NCBI GenBank assembly: GCA_022606425.2
Contig: JAHDVF020000897.1
Span: forward strand, 124,001-188,000
DNA: 64,000 bases
Direction of reading: 5' to 3'
From: Lepidostoma basale
Lineage: Eukaryota > Arthropoda > Insecta > Trichoptera > Lepidostomatidae
Both the position numbers and the translations under genes were made by a program. A model generated the notes under the pieces. The model was given only the letters and a program-made list of their open reading frames with translations. It did not search any database and had not been told where the DNA came from. Within the stretch, counting starts at the first letter, position 1; each line of letters starts with the position of its first letter. Below, piece by piece: positions 24,801 through 30,604 of the stretch.

Positions 24801-27800
24801 AGGAAGAAGAAGAAGAATATTGTATATCTTAGAAGGGTGAAACATGTCATTACAACTAAAATATAATAAAACTTCTAGAAGACAGATGTTTTCATTCAAA
24901 TTAATTATTTAATATAGAGTTTTACATCATTGTTCAAGAAATAATTAATTAATGATACCCTAGTTAGTTGTTATTATTGTTTTATTGATTCAAAGTGTCT
25001 TGTTGCAGGCGTGTGCATCTCCGCGAGCAGCCCCACTCGTGCCCTGAGTGCGGGCAGGGCTTCTTCTCCCCGGCCGAGCTCTACGGGCATCGGCGCTGCC
25101 ACACGGGGGAGAAGCCCTACGCCTGCGACTACTGCCCCATGACCTTCCGGACCGCAGGCCGCCGGAACGAGCATCACCGGTAAACAACAAACTTACAAAC
25201 CATCACGCCGTTTCCGGGACTGCCACACTACTCTATCCTGACACACCTATCTAGCTTCCTCCACATTCATGCAACGAGTCATACACGCACGTCAATTCTT
25301 TGATGACTCCTAACATAACCAACTTATACTTTCTTAACCATTCTTTCTCCATCCATGCACTCCATACAGTGGAACCTGGATAATTGTCATTCCAAGGGAC
25401 CAAGCCTACGATGGTCAATTAACCAGGTTTTCCAATTATCCAGTTTTTCATGTATCCAGGTCCAGATTGTGCTTTGGTTTTTTAACCAGGTTTTGTAACC
25501 ACATAAACAGAAAGGCAATAAACACAATTCATGGATTGATGCATAAAATAATCAATACAATTTTTATAATTAAATTGTAATTGTACATACGTGCATACAC
25601 ATACAAACAATACATTTAATTATTGTGGCTTGAAAAAATCAGTTATATGGGCCTGTTTCACACGCTAAAAATGTTGCACAACTCTTCGCGAGATTTACCG
25701 GCGTCTAATTCTTGGACTAGTTTTAGTTTCGAGCTCAAATCAAGGCCGTTATATTTAAGTTTGTGAAACATTGCAAACTACAATGAACCACCTTCGATGA
25801 GTACAGAACAAGTACTGAGGAGTTGTCAGTTTACAGAGATCGAGAAGGCAGTGCTCTCCAATTACAGAGGTTTAGGGCCAGAATGTCGAGTTCAATTAAA
25901 CAGGTTTCTTTTTTCCAATTAAAGAGGTTTTAGTGCTTGAAGGGTGTGGGACCGTAACTTTTCTGCCAATTATAGAGTTTTGTCAATTAACCAGGTTCCA
26001 ATTATCCAGGTTCTACTGTATGTCCGAACCAACGCAGTGATCCTTTCATAATTTTGTTCATAATGCCTTCATCCGCTCTATATTTGAGGACACGTGTAAG
26101 GGACCTCATCTTCACTGCATTTATTCTGCTCTTGTCCTCTACTAACTAACTAACTAACGATCACGCCATTTCCCCGAAGGGGGTAGGCAGAGAGGATGGA
26201 TCGCCACACTGGCCTGTCCTGGCACACCTCTCGGGCTTCCTCCACATTCATACATCGTACCATGCACGCACGCCGATTATTCCGACTTCGAATGTGGCCG
26301 CCTTTTAGTAATTGGTTAATTTGGTCATGCCATGTTTTCCTCGGTCGTCCTCGGCTTCTTTTCCCACTCACACTGCTTGTGTACAACTTTTTAATCATTC
26401 TACTCTCATCCATTCGTTCCATATGTCCGAACCATCTCAGGGATCCTTTTTTAATTTTATTCATGATGCAGTCATCTGTCTTACATATCTTTCTTATTTC
26501 ATCGTTCGGTATTCTATCATACAACGTTTTCCCTGCACATTCTTCTTAGTGATCTCATTTCTACGGCATTTATCCTGCTTTCATCCAAGCTTCACTTCCA
26601 TACATGAGGGTTGGCACTAGAACTCCATTGTGTACTGCCATCTTTGCTTTTGTGGATATATTTCTATTTGCAGTAATGACTTTGAGTGCGCCATTTATTT
26701 TATTCCCAGCACCAACCCTCCTTTCGATGTCTTTCTCCATTTTTCCGTCTCTTGTAAACATGCTTCCCAGATACGTAAATTCAGTAACTTGCTCCAATTT
26801 CTCGCCCATCGCACTTATATCACAAATTGTCATACATTCTTCTTTCTCGAAAACCATCACTTTAGATTTAGACACATTCATCACCAAGTCACTCTTTTTG
26901 CATGCCTCATACATCCTTGCCACTAAGACTTGCAAATTGTCTTTACTGTCAGCGATTAACACAGCATCGTCTGCATATAACAAACAGCTGACTGACAAAC
27001 AATTCATCTTAGCACCAGCGTCTATGCCTTCAAGTTCTTTCATACACTTGTCCAAGTATAGATTCAACAACCACTAATATTATAACACAAAAAATCGGAT
27101 GGGCTTGCCTTATTGGTTGACCCTAGGCAGGCCACTGGCTAGTAGTGGTAGTAAGTTAGTTTTTATTATTGTCAAACGTACAGTTTTTTCAATATGACAG
27201 TTGGCTTTATTTTTTTAAATATTGCGTATTTATTTTATTCCAGGGTGCATACCGGCGAACGCCCGTACCCTTGTGACGTGTGCGGGCTGGCCTTCCGTCG
27301 GTCTCACGCCATGAAGAACCACCGCCTCATCCACACGGGGGAGCGGCAGCACACCTGTCCCCACTGCAACAAGATGTTTCACGTCAAGTCTAATCTCAAC
27401 ACGCATATTAAACAAAAGGTGGGGCCCAGCGCACAATGGTGTTCTTCTACCGACCCTTGTGTATGGAAGCGAAGCATGGAACTGGTAAAAGAAGGATGAA
27501 AGTAGAATAAATGCAGTAAAAATCTCTCTTAAACGAATTTATGGATACTCTGTGTATGATACAGTGTCGAATTAAAATATAAGAAGTGAATGCGGTGCGA
27601 ATGATGCTGTCATGAACAAAATAATGAAAGTATCATTAAAATGGTTTGGACAAATGGAAAGAATGGTAAAAAAGTATGTGCTAATGATGTAAATGGAACT
27701 AGAAATAGAGGAAGACCGAGGAAAACGTGGCACGATCAAATAAATCAAATATTGAATGTCGGCCATGTGAGGAGTCAGAGAAATGGACGCGCGTGCATAA

Positions 27801-28567
27801 CACGATGTATGAATGTTGAGGAAGTAAGAGAAATATGTCAGGAAAGAAAAGTGTGGCAGTCCAATCATTCTGCCTATCCCTTCGGGAGACGGCGTGATGG
27901 ATAGTTAGTTTTCTTCTGTTTTTTGTTTTTGAGTGTAACAATCAATACAATCTCGAAATCTCCGTTTCTTTGGCACTTAAAGTTGTCATCGCAAACAAAA
28001 GTCTTTCCTATAGAGCTAGAAATAGAGGAAGGCCGAGGAAAACGTGGCACAATCAAATCAATCAAATATTGAATGTCGGTCATGCGAGGAGTCCGAGAAA
28101 TCGACGCGCGTGCATGACAAGATGTATGAATGTAGAGGATGCGAGAGAAGTATGTCAGGACAGAACAGTGTGGCGGTCTATTCTTTCTGCCTACCCTTCC
28201 GGGGAGAGGGCGTGATGGTTAGTTAGTTAAGAATTATTAATGTCATCATAAATGGTCCAGTCTTCTTTGTTCGGTAAAACATTTCACTTTCGTGATAACA
28301 TATCCATTTCGATACTGTTAAGAAGATGAAGACTGCAACGATTCAAAAAGTCAGTTGAAATGATTCCAAGATGCAAAGATATAACCTAAATCTTATCTTT
28401 GCTATTAAATATATTCTTTATTCCAGCACGCCCGGCAGTTCCTGGTTGTGGAAGTGGCCGGCGGGGCAGAGGTGCGTGCCGCCCTCGAGGAGTCTCTGCA
28501 GGCCCTGGCTGGAGGAGGCGAGGAGTGGGAGGAGGTCCCCGTCGAGTACAAGGGGGACGCCTCGTAG
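672..28567 (+). CDS. Large multi-zinc-finger protein, 5'-truncated by the window, 17 exons
   Basis: I join 672..857, 5998..6208, 6938..7063, 8690..8851, 10311..10584, 12830..13027, 13899..15349, 16184..16291, 16410..16536, 18029..18144, 18681..18749, 21253..21365, 21653..21719, 23152..23232, 25009..25179, 27244..27418 and 28427..28567. All junctions keep frame and give 1257 residues and TAG. Many junctions fall inside fingers and rebuild correct C-x2-C-x12-H-x3-5-H spacing, which is strong proof of the model. Fingers lie in two blocks, residues 1..328 and 864..1212, with an acidic spacer between them (about 330..860) that carries GITMD repeats. Only the last three inter-finger linkers are TGEKPY-like. 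The role is probably DNA binding in the nucleus; the target is unknown and I do not recognise an orthologue. The N-terminus, including any ZAD domain, is off the left edge. Residue numbers count from the first full codon, at 674. Confidence 0.93.
900..1560. other. Intronic AT-rich DNA with a degenerate MITE
   Basis: I see no gene here. From about 1376 to 1515 there is a decayed copy of the repeat containing ctgttttctagaagttt and gacatgtttcgccttgctaa, the same family that forms terminal inverted repeats at 34317..34480. Confidence 0.5.
1575..2100 (-). mobile_element. LINE fragments and tactagctgacccggcaacg element end
   Basis: At 1579 there is the motif tactagctgacccggcaacg, an end sequence repeated widely in insect genomes. 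On the minus strand, 1910..2090 encodes a piece like RSQARWSDDIKRVAGGQWRR, a LINE C-terminal tail. The stretch 1745..1850 is an inverted match to 3508..3612, so both come from one repeat family. Confidence 0.5.
2325..2870 (-). repeat. Dispersed repeat with (AACT)n end, copy A
   Basis: It begins with actaactaactaaccatcacg, then a GC-rich block (about 2420..2540) and an AT-rich tail. The same order is seen at 20535..21010, 39350..39700 and, in shorter form, at 9235..9345. On the other strand it occurs at 4780..4960 and 42945..43092. The catcacgccgt end is shared with the 3' end of the HDQIN-type LINE family, so this is probably a derivative of that element. Confidence 0.65.
2851..3345 (+). repeat. 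Tandem duplication, two units of 243 and 252 bp
   Basis: The segment beginning ttgaagaaattattcaaatt at 2851 starts again at 3094 and both units end gagtagtgttatg. The copies are almost identical except for about 9 extra bases (a repeated ttaatttgat) in the second. Each includes a 3' LINE piece in + orientation, and the LINE end with tail gtttgtttgtttg follows at 3346..3400. This is a recent local duplication within repeat DNA. Confidence 0.85.
3400..4780. other. Intronic DNA, no gene seen
   Basis: A short LINE-like relic at 3508..3612 matches 1745..1850 in inverse orientation. A small hairpin is at 4490..4555, with arms reading caaacgaatatagac and gtctatattcgtttg. Otherwise I see only AT-rich unique-looking DNA. 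Confidence 0.4.
4780..5430 (+). mobile_element. LINE/SINE-like tails in tandem
   Basis: 4780..4960 is the + strand form of the dispersed GC-block repeat, ending ggcgtgatgg plus a TTAG-rich tail. 5010..5210 matches 36325..36530 (gctgacgaaaggcg and aacagcttcggg are shared) and ends in an A-run, so it is a polyadenylated retroelement piece. 5290..5430 is another HDQIN-family 3' tail, ending in gttgattgttgttt. Confidence 0.6.
5448..5970 (-). mobile_element. HDQIN-family LINE 3' end
   Basis: The minus strand keeps an open frame of about 131 codons with LRWFRHMERMDGERMVKK, GRPRKTWHDQINQILK and VVWRSILSAYP. This order recurs in all members of the family. The element's 3' end is at 5448 with the tail aacaacaacaaaccatcacg. 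It stops about 28 bases before the next zinc-finger exon, so it almost touches the splice acceptor. Confidence 0.8.
5998..6208 (+). CDS. Zinc-finger gene, exon 2
   Basis: The acceptor is tcttacag and the donor GTTAGT. The exon covers residues 62..131, a charged, glutamate-rich spacer followed by the first CPDC knuckle (C128, C131). Confidence 0.9.
6375..6690 (-). mobile_element. LINE C-terminal fragment
   Basis: The minus strand reads [30 protein letters not shown] and [17 protein letters not shown] related, shorter piece is at 43495..43690. The family ends with a motif of the type W-x3-I-x-EAKTL. Confidence 0.65.
6938..7063 (+). CDS. Zinc-finger gene, exon 3
   Basis: The acceptor is gtttccag and the donor GTGACT. 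It covers residues 132..173, completes an atypical C2HC finger (C128, C131, H144, C146) and carries most of a classical finger (C157, C160, H173) finished by the next exon (H177). Confidence 0.92.
7189..7690 (-). mobile_element. LINE fragment, CVRPILTYGIE family
   Basis: The minus strand encodes GCLKVVIWRNKDMRTDSNVR, CVRPILTYGIESRADTFKTK and LRAIADKTLRDRIRNTAIRE, the region after the reverse transcriptase palm. The 3' end has a (GAA)n-like tail, seen here as cttcttcttc. Relatives are at 8220..8465, 24040..24815, 29095..29340, 51770..52040, 53190..53460 and 59650..60297. Confidence 0.8.
7691..8160. other. Intronic AT-rich DNA, nothing recognised
   Basis: I see no conserved coding signal, tandem repeat or clear transposon end in this stretch. 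Confidence 0.3.
8167..8520 (+). mobile_element. MITE interrupted by a LINE insertion with target duplication
   Basis: The MITE end aatgaaaacgtcagttttct starts at 8167. At about 8220 it is broken by a + strand 5'-truncated LINE piece (CVRPILTYGIE family) with a (GAA)n tail at 8450..8465. The repeat resumes with gacatgtttcgcccttctaa. Both sides of the insert carry ggaatgaca, consistent with a target-site duplication of about 9 bp. Confidence 0.72.
8690..8851 (+). CDS. Zinc-finger gene, exon 4
   Basis: The acceptor is aattttcag and the donor GTATGA. It covers residues 174..227 and holds the end of one finger (H177), a full finger (C188, C191, H205, H210) and the cysteines of the next (C216, C221; a C-x4-C form). 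Confidence 0.92.
9030..9375. mobile_element. Short LINE and repeat fragments
   Basis: On the + strand, 9060..9160 reads like LRWTGHVERMSEGRTPQII, a LINE tail. 9165..9370 has repeated phrases of the form gatggcaaatctaacctaac. Inside that lies a minus-strand copy of the dispersed repeat starting actaactaactaaccatcac (9237..9345). Confidence 0.55.
9380..10290 (-). mobile_element. LINE reverse transcriptase 3' half, frameshifted
   Basis: On the minus strand two overlapping frames hold IDMIRFADDIAMVAESEEEL (the catalytic FADD box), then EFVYLGSKITWDGRSKSEVD, VWSVLMYGCETWCLSERDKR and GRPRQEYLEDLLVDVRC. A frameshift near 9930..10000 breaks it and the 5' end is missing. A related + strand piece is at 49970..50225. 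It sits in the intron just upstream of exon 5. Confidence 0.85.
10311..10584 (+). CDS. Zinc-finger gene, exon 5
   Basis: The acceptor is tatctgcag and the donor GTATGT. It covers residues 228..319, with the histidines of the C216 finger (H234, H238), two complete fingers (C245..H265 and C273..H293) and most of a C2HC finger (C305, C308) that ends in exon 6. Base composition is far richer in GC than the flanking intron. Confidence 0.95.
10700..12073 (+). mobile_element. CR1/jockey-like LINE, 5'-truncated, with (AAAT)n tail
   Basis: An open frame at 10797..11783 carries the reverse transcriptase motifs VPQGSHLGPLFFVLYI and LLFADDMKVFLKVSD, and the thumb region RDLGVTIDPKLTF, LEYVSPVWSPYY. The stop is near 11781, then an AT-rich 3' UTR ending cgctgtatgttacc and the aaataaataaat tail at 12040..12073. 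The 3' part occurs again in reverse at 57684..58170. The domain set fits a jockey or CR1 superfamily member; exact clade not proven. Confidence 0.9.
12120..12780 (+). mobile_element. LINE C-terminal fragment
   Basis: The + frame at 12179..12658 reads MYDSCILPVMTYGMETMTL, RSMERHMLGVSLRDKIGNDE and ARQWADHVARQSEDRWTQK, the usual post-RT tail. Reverse copy at 51020..51430, diverged relatives at 17700..17950 and 49200..49690. A short HDQIN-type tail ends at about 12785, just before exon 6. Confidence 0.8.
12830..13027 (+). CDS. Zinc-finger gene, exon 6
   Basis: The acceptor is ctgtttcag and the donor GTAATG. It covers residues 320..385, finishes a C2HC finger (H321, C328) and then encodes a long charged helix rich in E, Q and A (EAEKQEEQAQLEREQADRDQ), predicted here as coiled coil by eye. 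Confidence 0.9.
13136..13675. repeat. Intronic minisatellite, agtcctttaaagtctatcca units
   Basis: About twenty degenerate units of roughly 22..28 bp with the core gagtcctttaaagtctgtcc fill this intron segment. Higher-order blocks repeat too, for instance the part around 13300 recurs near 13360. The array lies between exons 6 and 7. Confidence 0.9.
13899..15349 (+). CDS. Zinc-finger gene, exon 7 with GITMD decapeptide repeats
   Basis: The acceptor is gctttgcag and the donor GTAATA. This 1451-base exon covers residues 386..868. It starts with an acidic region (386..478), then about 22 copies of a 10-residue unit resembling EEGITMDHTN (about 479..746). The most regular run is at 14437..14765, where the unit is 30 bases. 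It ends with an acidic, lysine-containing segment and the CEFC of the next finger (C864, C867). No transposon domain is visible. Units differ mostly at positions 8..10 and at the first acidic residue, so the array evolves by unit duplication while keeping GI[TN]x[DE]. The function is not known; disordered acidic spacers in finger proteins often bind partners. Confidence 0.93.
14178..14980 (+). repeat. Coding minisatellite, 30-bp unit
   Basis: The unit reads like gaggggattaccatggatca with a variable tail and lies within exon 7. The array is regular at 14437..14765 and degenerate on both sides. All length differences keep the frame. Confidence 0.9.
15416..15715 (+). mobile_element. Decayed HDQIN-family LINE tail
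   Basis: The phrases gtagaataaatgctgtagaa, atgagatctcttagataaat and agatggtttggacacatgg match the better copies at 27500..27900 and 31445..31890. Coding frame is lost. Confidence 0.6.
15755..16042. repeat. Intronic 21-bp minisatellite
   Basis: About fourteen units of tattgccatgtattcacact, with variants such as acaattatgacatgtattca, form a tandem array between exons 7 and 8. The open frames it creates (PCIHTVLPCIHT) are artefacts. Confidence 0.92.
16184..16291 (+). CDS. Zinc-finger gene, exon 8 with GC donor
   Basis: The acceptor is ttgactacag. It covers residues 869..904, the H880/H884 end of a finger and C893..C896 of the next. The donor must be GC (cag then gcgagt), because only this junction joins in frame to exon 9 and gives C896-x12-H909. 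A GT donor 4 bases further on would shift the frame. Confidence 0.88.
16410..16536 (+). CDS. Zinc-finger gene, exon 9
   Basis: The acceptor is acattccag and the donor GTGAGC. It covers residues 905..947, with H909 and H913 of a finger, a short acidic spacer and C946 of the following finger. Confidence 0.9.
16650..17350 (-). mobile_element. Two LINE fragments
   Basis: The minus strand at 16954..17355 encodes VRLNRLRWAGHVQGM and GRRPIGRPRLRREDEVGRD. The part at 16660..16930 is a related reverse piece with frames broken by stops. A distant relative is at 31890..32310. Confidence 0.7.
17455..17950 (-). mobile_element. LINE 3' fragments of two kinds
   Basis: On the minus strand 17700..17950 reads ERAMLGISSRDRVRNEDKRA and LKWHWAGHVAHDPDEKW, a LINE C-terminal tail. 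It is joined to 17460..17690, which reads LFYLPACRTNLPLVMPAG and matches 41780..41900 and in part 29940..30110. The join is either an insertion or a chimeric copy. Confidence 0.7.
18029..18144 (+). CDS. Zinc-finger gene, exon 10
   Basis: The acceptor is tgtggcag and the donor GTGAGT. It covers residues 948..985: the rest of the C946-x2-C949 finger (H962, H967) and the cysteines of the next (C976, C979). Confidence 0.92.
18176..18560 (+). repeat. Partial copy of the tctcaatagagacgaag MITE
   Basis: It opens with attaattgtatctcaataga and follows the same order as 58734..59150, including acctgtcattggttgggtta and ctagcgccatctatt. The right inverted repeat is missing. Other copies: 30605..31130 and, reversed, 22150..22725. 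Confidence 0.75.
18681..18749 (+). CDS. Zinc-finger gene, exon 11 (micro-exon)
   Basis: A long T-run precedes the acceptor cag and the donor is GTAAGT. This 69-base exon covers residues 986..1008, with H992 and H997 completing the finger begun in exon 10, then a basic linker. Confidence 0.88.
18939..19190 (+). repeat. cagtggcggtac repeat, copy A
   Basis: It begins cagtggcggtacttccatac and continues through gccgaaaagccgagcttgcc. The same sequence is found inverted at 40140..40380. The end resembles hAT transposon termini (CAG-GGCGG). I did not find its matching other end. Confidence 0.6.
19300..19890 (+). mobile_element. LINE C-terminal fragment plus HDQIN tail
   Basis: 19320..19670 reads KINRLRWLGHVHRMGDWSPP and continues in a broken frame; the same family is at 35510..35890, where it reads GRPRLRWLDGAVADCRVLEQ. 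From 19681 there is an HDQIN-family 3' end closing gtgatggttagtttgttagt. Confidence 0.75.
19900..20536 (+). mobile_element. Pogo/Tigger-like transposase remnant
   Basis: At 19956..20171 the frame reads WNTLTPANLQNAWNKLIGLS, resembling the end of the DDE domain in jerky/Tigger transposases (W-x5-T-x2-NAW-x-KL is my reading of the family pattern). About 300 bases downstream the right terminus reads attagtccggataaacgacg ttctact, in the style of a pogo inverted repeat. The left end is lost and the right end abuts the dispersed repeat at 20536. Confidence 0.65.
20535..21010 (-). repeat. Dispersed repeat with (AACT)n end, copy B
   Basis: Same layout as copy A at 2325..2870, including catcctt-ctcttttcgccccg and aaccagcaagaacttaaaaa. 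It is about 85..95 percent alike by eye. Confidence 0.75.
21031..21190. mobile_element. MITE, short hairpin copy
   Basis: The left end aatgaaaaactctttttcct and right end aataaaacatgtagaattca are inverted relatives of each other, about 150 bp apart. Same family as 34317..34480. Confidence 0.65.
21253..21365 (+). CDS. Zinc-finger gene, exon 12
   Basis: The acceptor is ttatattccag and the donor GTGAGC. It covers residues 1009..1046, one complete finger (C1014, C1017, H1030, H1035) and a basic tail. Confidence 0.92.
21653..21719 (+). CDS. Zinc-finger gene, exon 13 (micro-exon)
   Basis: The acceptor is aataattccag and the donor GTTAGT. This 67-base exon carries residues 1047..1068, with C1051, C1054 and H1067 of a finger; H1071 is in exon 14. 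Confidence 0.9.
21899..22076. repeat. Near-perfect hairpin, about 85-bp arms
   Basis: The left arm 21899..21983 and right arm 21992..22076 are inverted copies with an 8-base loop (taatatac). Near the loop the arms read ccgaaaatcattggtttatt on one strand. Further copies of actcccatatctccaaaatt follow to the right at about 22110..22145. Confidence 0.9.
22150..22725 (-). repeat. tctcaatagagacgaag MITE, reversed, flanked by direct repeats
   Basis: The segment cagtttccagtttgcgtctt cgtctctattgagatac occurs at both 22160 and 22673. Between them is the reversed body of the family (aacccaaccaatgacaggtc at 22620). Confidence 0.7.
23152..23232 (+). CDS. Zinc-finger gene, exon 14
   Basis: The acceptor is aatatttcag and the donor GTAAGT. 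It covers residues 1069..1095, with H1071 of the previous finger and C1078, C1081, H1094 of the next. Confidence 0.9.
23345..23800 (-). mobile_element. HDQIN-family LINE 3' end, decayed
   Basis: The (AACT)n end is at 23350. On the minus strand phrases such as GQTSGKSVYGIVSNENI match the family, but frames are broken. Confidence 0.65.
23913..24896 (+). mobile_element. MITE-type inverted repeats around a LINE cargo
   Basis: The left end 23913..23983 (aatgaaaacgtctgtcttct) and right end 24828..24896 are inverted copies of about 65 bp. Between them, 24040..24815 is a LINE segment on the + strand with YADDAIIITENNNDLQKML (catalytic YADD), FKYLGIDLVGG and ACVRPIITYGIEARADT, then a stop and frameshift, and a (GAA)n tail. 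The likely history is a LINE inserting into a MITE. Confidence 0.78.
25009..25179 (+). CDS. Zinc-finger gene, exon 15
   Basis: The acceptor is cttgttgcag and the donor GTAAAC. It covers residues 1096..1152, with a full finger (C1107, C1110, H1123, H1127), the classical TGEKPY linker and most of the next finger (C1135, C1138, H1151). Confidence 0.94.
25190..26130 (-). mobile_element. HDQIN-family LINE 3' end split by a pogo-like MITE
   Basis: The flanks read as one minus-strand LINE end, from caaaccatcacgccgtttcc at 25195 to the second part after 26019. They are split exactly at tccata/tgtccgaacc by the element at 25367..26018. Confidence 0.75.
25367..26018. mobile_element. Pogo/Tigger-like MITE with TA target site
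   Basis: The left end is cagtggaacctggataattg and the right end, reversed, is cagtagaacctggataattg. TA flanks both ends. The interior has repeated phrases such as attaaccaggtttt and no coding frame. It lies in a LINE relic, so it is younger than that LINE. Confidence 0.85.
26135..27080 (-). mobile_element. Longest HDQIN-family LINE copy
   Basis: On the minus strand 26570..27070 has SVSCLLYADDAVLIADSKDN (YADD box), FTYLGSMFTRDGKMEKDIER and VPTLMYGSEAW, and 26150..26524 has RPRKTWHDQINQLLKGGH, ACMVRCMNVEEAREVCQDR and WRSILSAYP. A frameshift separates them. The 3' end has an (AACT)n tail at 26143. This is the reference copy for reading other members. Confidence 0.88.
27244..27418 (+). CDS. Zinc-finger gene, exon 16
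   Basis: The acceptor is ttattccag and the donor GTGGGG. It covers residues 1153..1211: H1155, a complete finger (C1163..H1183), a TGERQH linker and the last finger up to H1207. The final zinc-binding histidine (H1212) is the first residue of exon 17. Confidence 0.94.
27450..28235 (+). mobile_element. Two HDQIN-family LINE 3' ends in series
   Basis: 27470..27910 reads TRNRGRPRKTWHDQINQILN and ends gcgtgatggatagttagttt. 28010..28230 is a second 3' end reading RNRGRPRKTWHNQINQILNV and ending gtgatggttagttagttaa. Both lie in the last intron of the zinc-finger gene. Confidence 0.85.
28427..28567 (+). CDS. Zinc-finger gene, last exon
   Basis: The acceptor is ctttattccag. It gives H1212 of the last finger, then an acidic, alanine/glutamate-rich tail ending GDAS and TAG at 28565..28567. 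A clear AATAAA close downstream is not seen, so the transcript end is open. Confidence 0.9.
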   Translation, partial: HARQFLVVEVAGGAEVRAALEESLQALAGGGEEWEEVPVEYKGDAS

Positions 28568-28799
28568 CGAGTGCGCCTACGCTGGAAAACCTAGATGTCT
28601 CTCACTAACAACAGTGTGGACTATCGTCTATTATTATTATTATTATTTTGTTGAATCGCTCTTTACATCATTACAGCGCGAGCCAAATCAATGTAAAGGG
28701 TATAGCTATCATATTGATTCTCTTGATAAATCATGTCATGACAGTATCTTGTCTTCCTAATGTCGAACCATCTCTCATGCGTATCTTAGTATAGTTCTT

Positions 28800-29345
28800 C
28801 TGTGTCTCGTGACATTAAGATGGTTTGGACACATTGAAAGAAAGAATGGTAAAAAAAAGTATATTTTAACGATGTAAATGAAACTATAAATAGTGGAAGA
28901 CCGAAGAAAACGTGGCACGATCAAATGAATCAAATATGGAATGTCGGCTACGTGAGGAGTCGGAGAAATCGATGTGCGTTCATGACACGATGCATGAATG
29001 TTGAAGAATGTATGTCAGGAAAGAAAAGTGTGGCAGTCCATTCTTTCTGTCTACCTCTTCAGGGAAACGGCATGATGGTTAGTTAGTTTTAATATAATGA
29101 AAAATTTAATCTTCTTCCTTTTGTAGACCTATATGGTCTGTTCTTCATATTGTTGCTCCTCCTGTGAGGTAGACTCCCAGCTGTCCTTCCATCTTTTAGG
29201 AGGTCTTCCACGATGACATGTCCCATGAGGCTGATTATGTAGTGTAATATAGGGGAGTCTGGTGGTGTCCATTCTTTGAACATGAGCGTACCAGTTCCTT
29301 TTTCGCTGTCTGCTCCATCTTATAATATCCTCAATATATATTATC
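28800..29345. mobile_element. LINE tails in opposite orientations
   Basis: 28805..29090 (+) is an HDQIN-family end closing catgatggttagttagttt. 29095..29340 (-) is the end of the CVRPILTYGIE family, reading MFKEWTPPDSPILHYIISL out of its normal frame, as in 24636 and 60120. Confidence 0.7.
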
Positions 29346-29397
29346 CAGCCGTTCTTGAGTTATACATGGTGTAACTAACACGACTTTGTTTTATATA

Positions 29398-29934
29398 CAG
29401 TGAAACTTGGATTTTACATCCCCGTATTTAACGTTTTCCCGACAATTGCGTTTAATTATTTCAGTCCTGATATATTTTAGTACATTTTTTTACCCGCTTT
29501 AACGTTTTTTTTTTCTGCAATTTATGTCGAAAATATTCAAAATATGCGAGTTACGTGCGCTTGACCATGAGTCGGCGCATCGTTTCGGCCGTGATTGGTC
29601 GGCGAGCGACGTTGTTATTGGTCAGCATACAGCGCGCAACATGGTGATTGTTCGACAATTTTAAATTTTCGCCGGTTTTCATCTGTACTTCTGTCATTTG
29701 GTTTACGACTCGATTTGTAACGTTTCGTTCTTTTTGACATTAATCACAATTGTCATTTACAAACTGATTTTACGTTTTTTGTTTTGTTTTTTTCATTCAG
29801 TTAATTACAATATTTTCTTTCTTTTTGCATCGATTTAATTTTGGTTCACGCATTTTGCGAACTGATCTACGTGATTTTCCCTCCATTTACGTTTTTTTTC
29901 TCAGTCCCTTAAATATGCAATAGGGGTTTCACTG
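29398..29934. mobile_element. Pogo/Tigger-like MITE with TA target site
   Basis: It starts cagtgaaacttggattttac and ends aggggtttcactg, with TA on both sides. No coding frame is visible. It belongs to the same structural class as 25367..26018 but has a different body. Confidence 0.75.
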
Positions 29935-30600
29935 TATGTAGATAATACCAGGAAACCACGAGACATGGTTCGACTTTAGGAAAACAATATACTCTCTAAA
30001 GTTAAGATAATCTTCTGAACGTACTTTCACTATTATATGAAAGACGTCAATCTCCGAAGCGATCACGTTCAGCAGTTTGATTGTTCTCCTAGCTTTGAAG
30101 TGGCTTCTCCTTTGCGTGACAACCGAAACATGTATATGAAAAGTATAATATAGTTATATTTTTTTGATCATTTGATACTTAATTCAAAAAAGCAAGTTTT
30201 GCTCAATCTGACATAAGTCGGTGTTTTAACAAAAACAGTCGAAAAACACGTACGAATGGATAGCGTTAACATTGTGAAAAATAGATGGATAGCGTTAACA
30301 CAAGCCTCTGTCTAATGTTAACTCAATTATGACCTAAACCATAATCGGCCAGTTTACTATTAAGCGTGCGATTTGTAGAACTATTTTTGTAAACGATTTT
30401 TTTCTTGAAAATCCATTGGATTAAATTAAAATTTAAACTGTTTTTAACGCTTAGATCGCTAAGCAAACGTGGCTATGTATTATAGTTACGCGGCACATTC
30501 GTCAAAGCATTTTGAATCAAATGCCAATGCCTTGCAAATCAAATCATTATAGCAATAATTGATTATATCAGTGTCTTCCTCGAATATCAAAAAATAAATA
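29935..30600. other. Intergenic DNA with a LINE scrap
   Basis: 29940..30110 resembles the end piece at 17455..17640 (ctccgaagcgatcacgttca). The rest is AT-rich with no clear feature. Confidence 0.4.
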
Positions 30601-30604
30601 TTTT

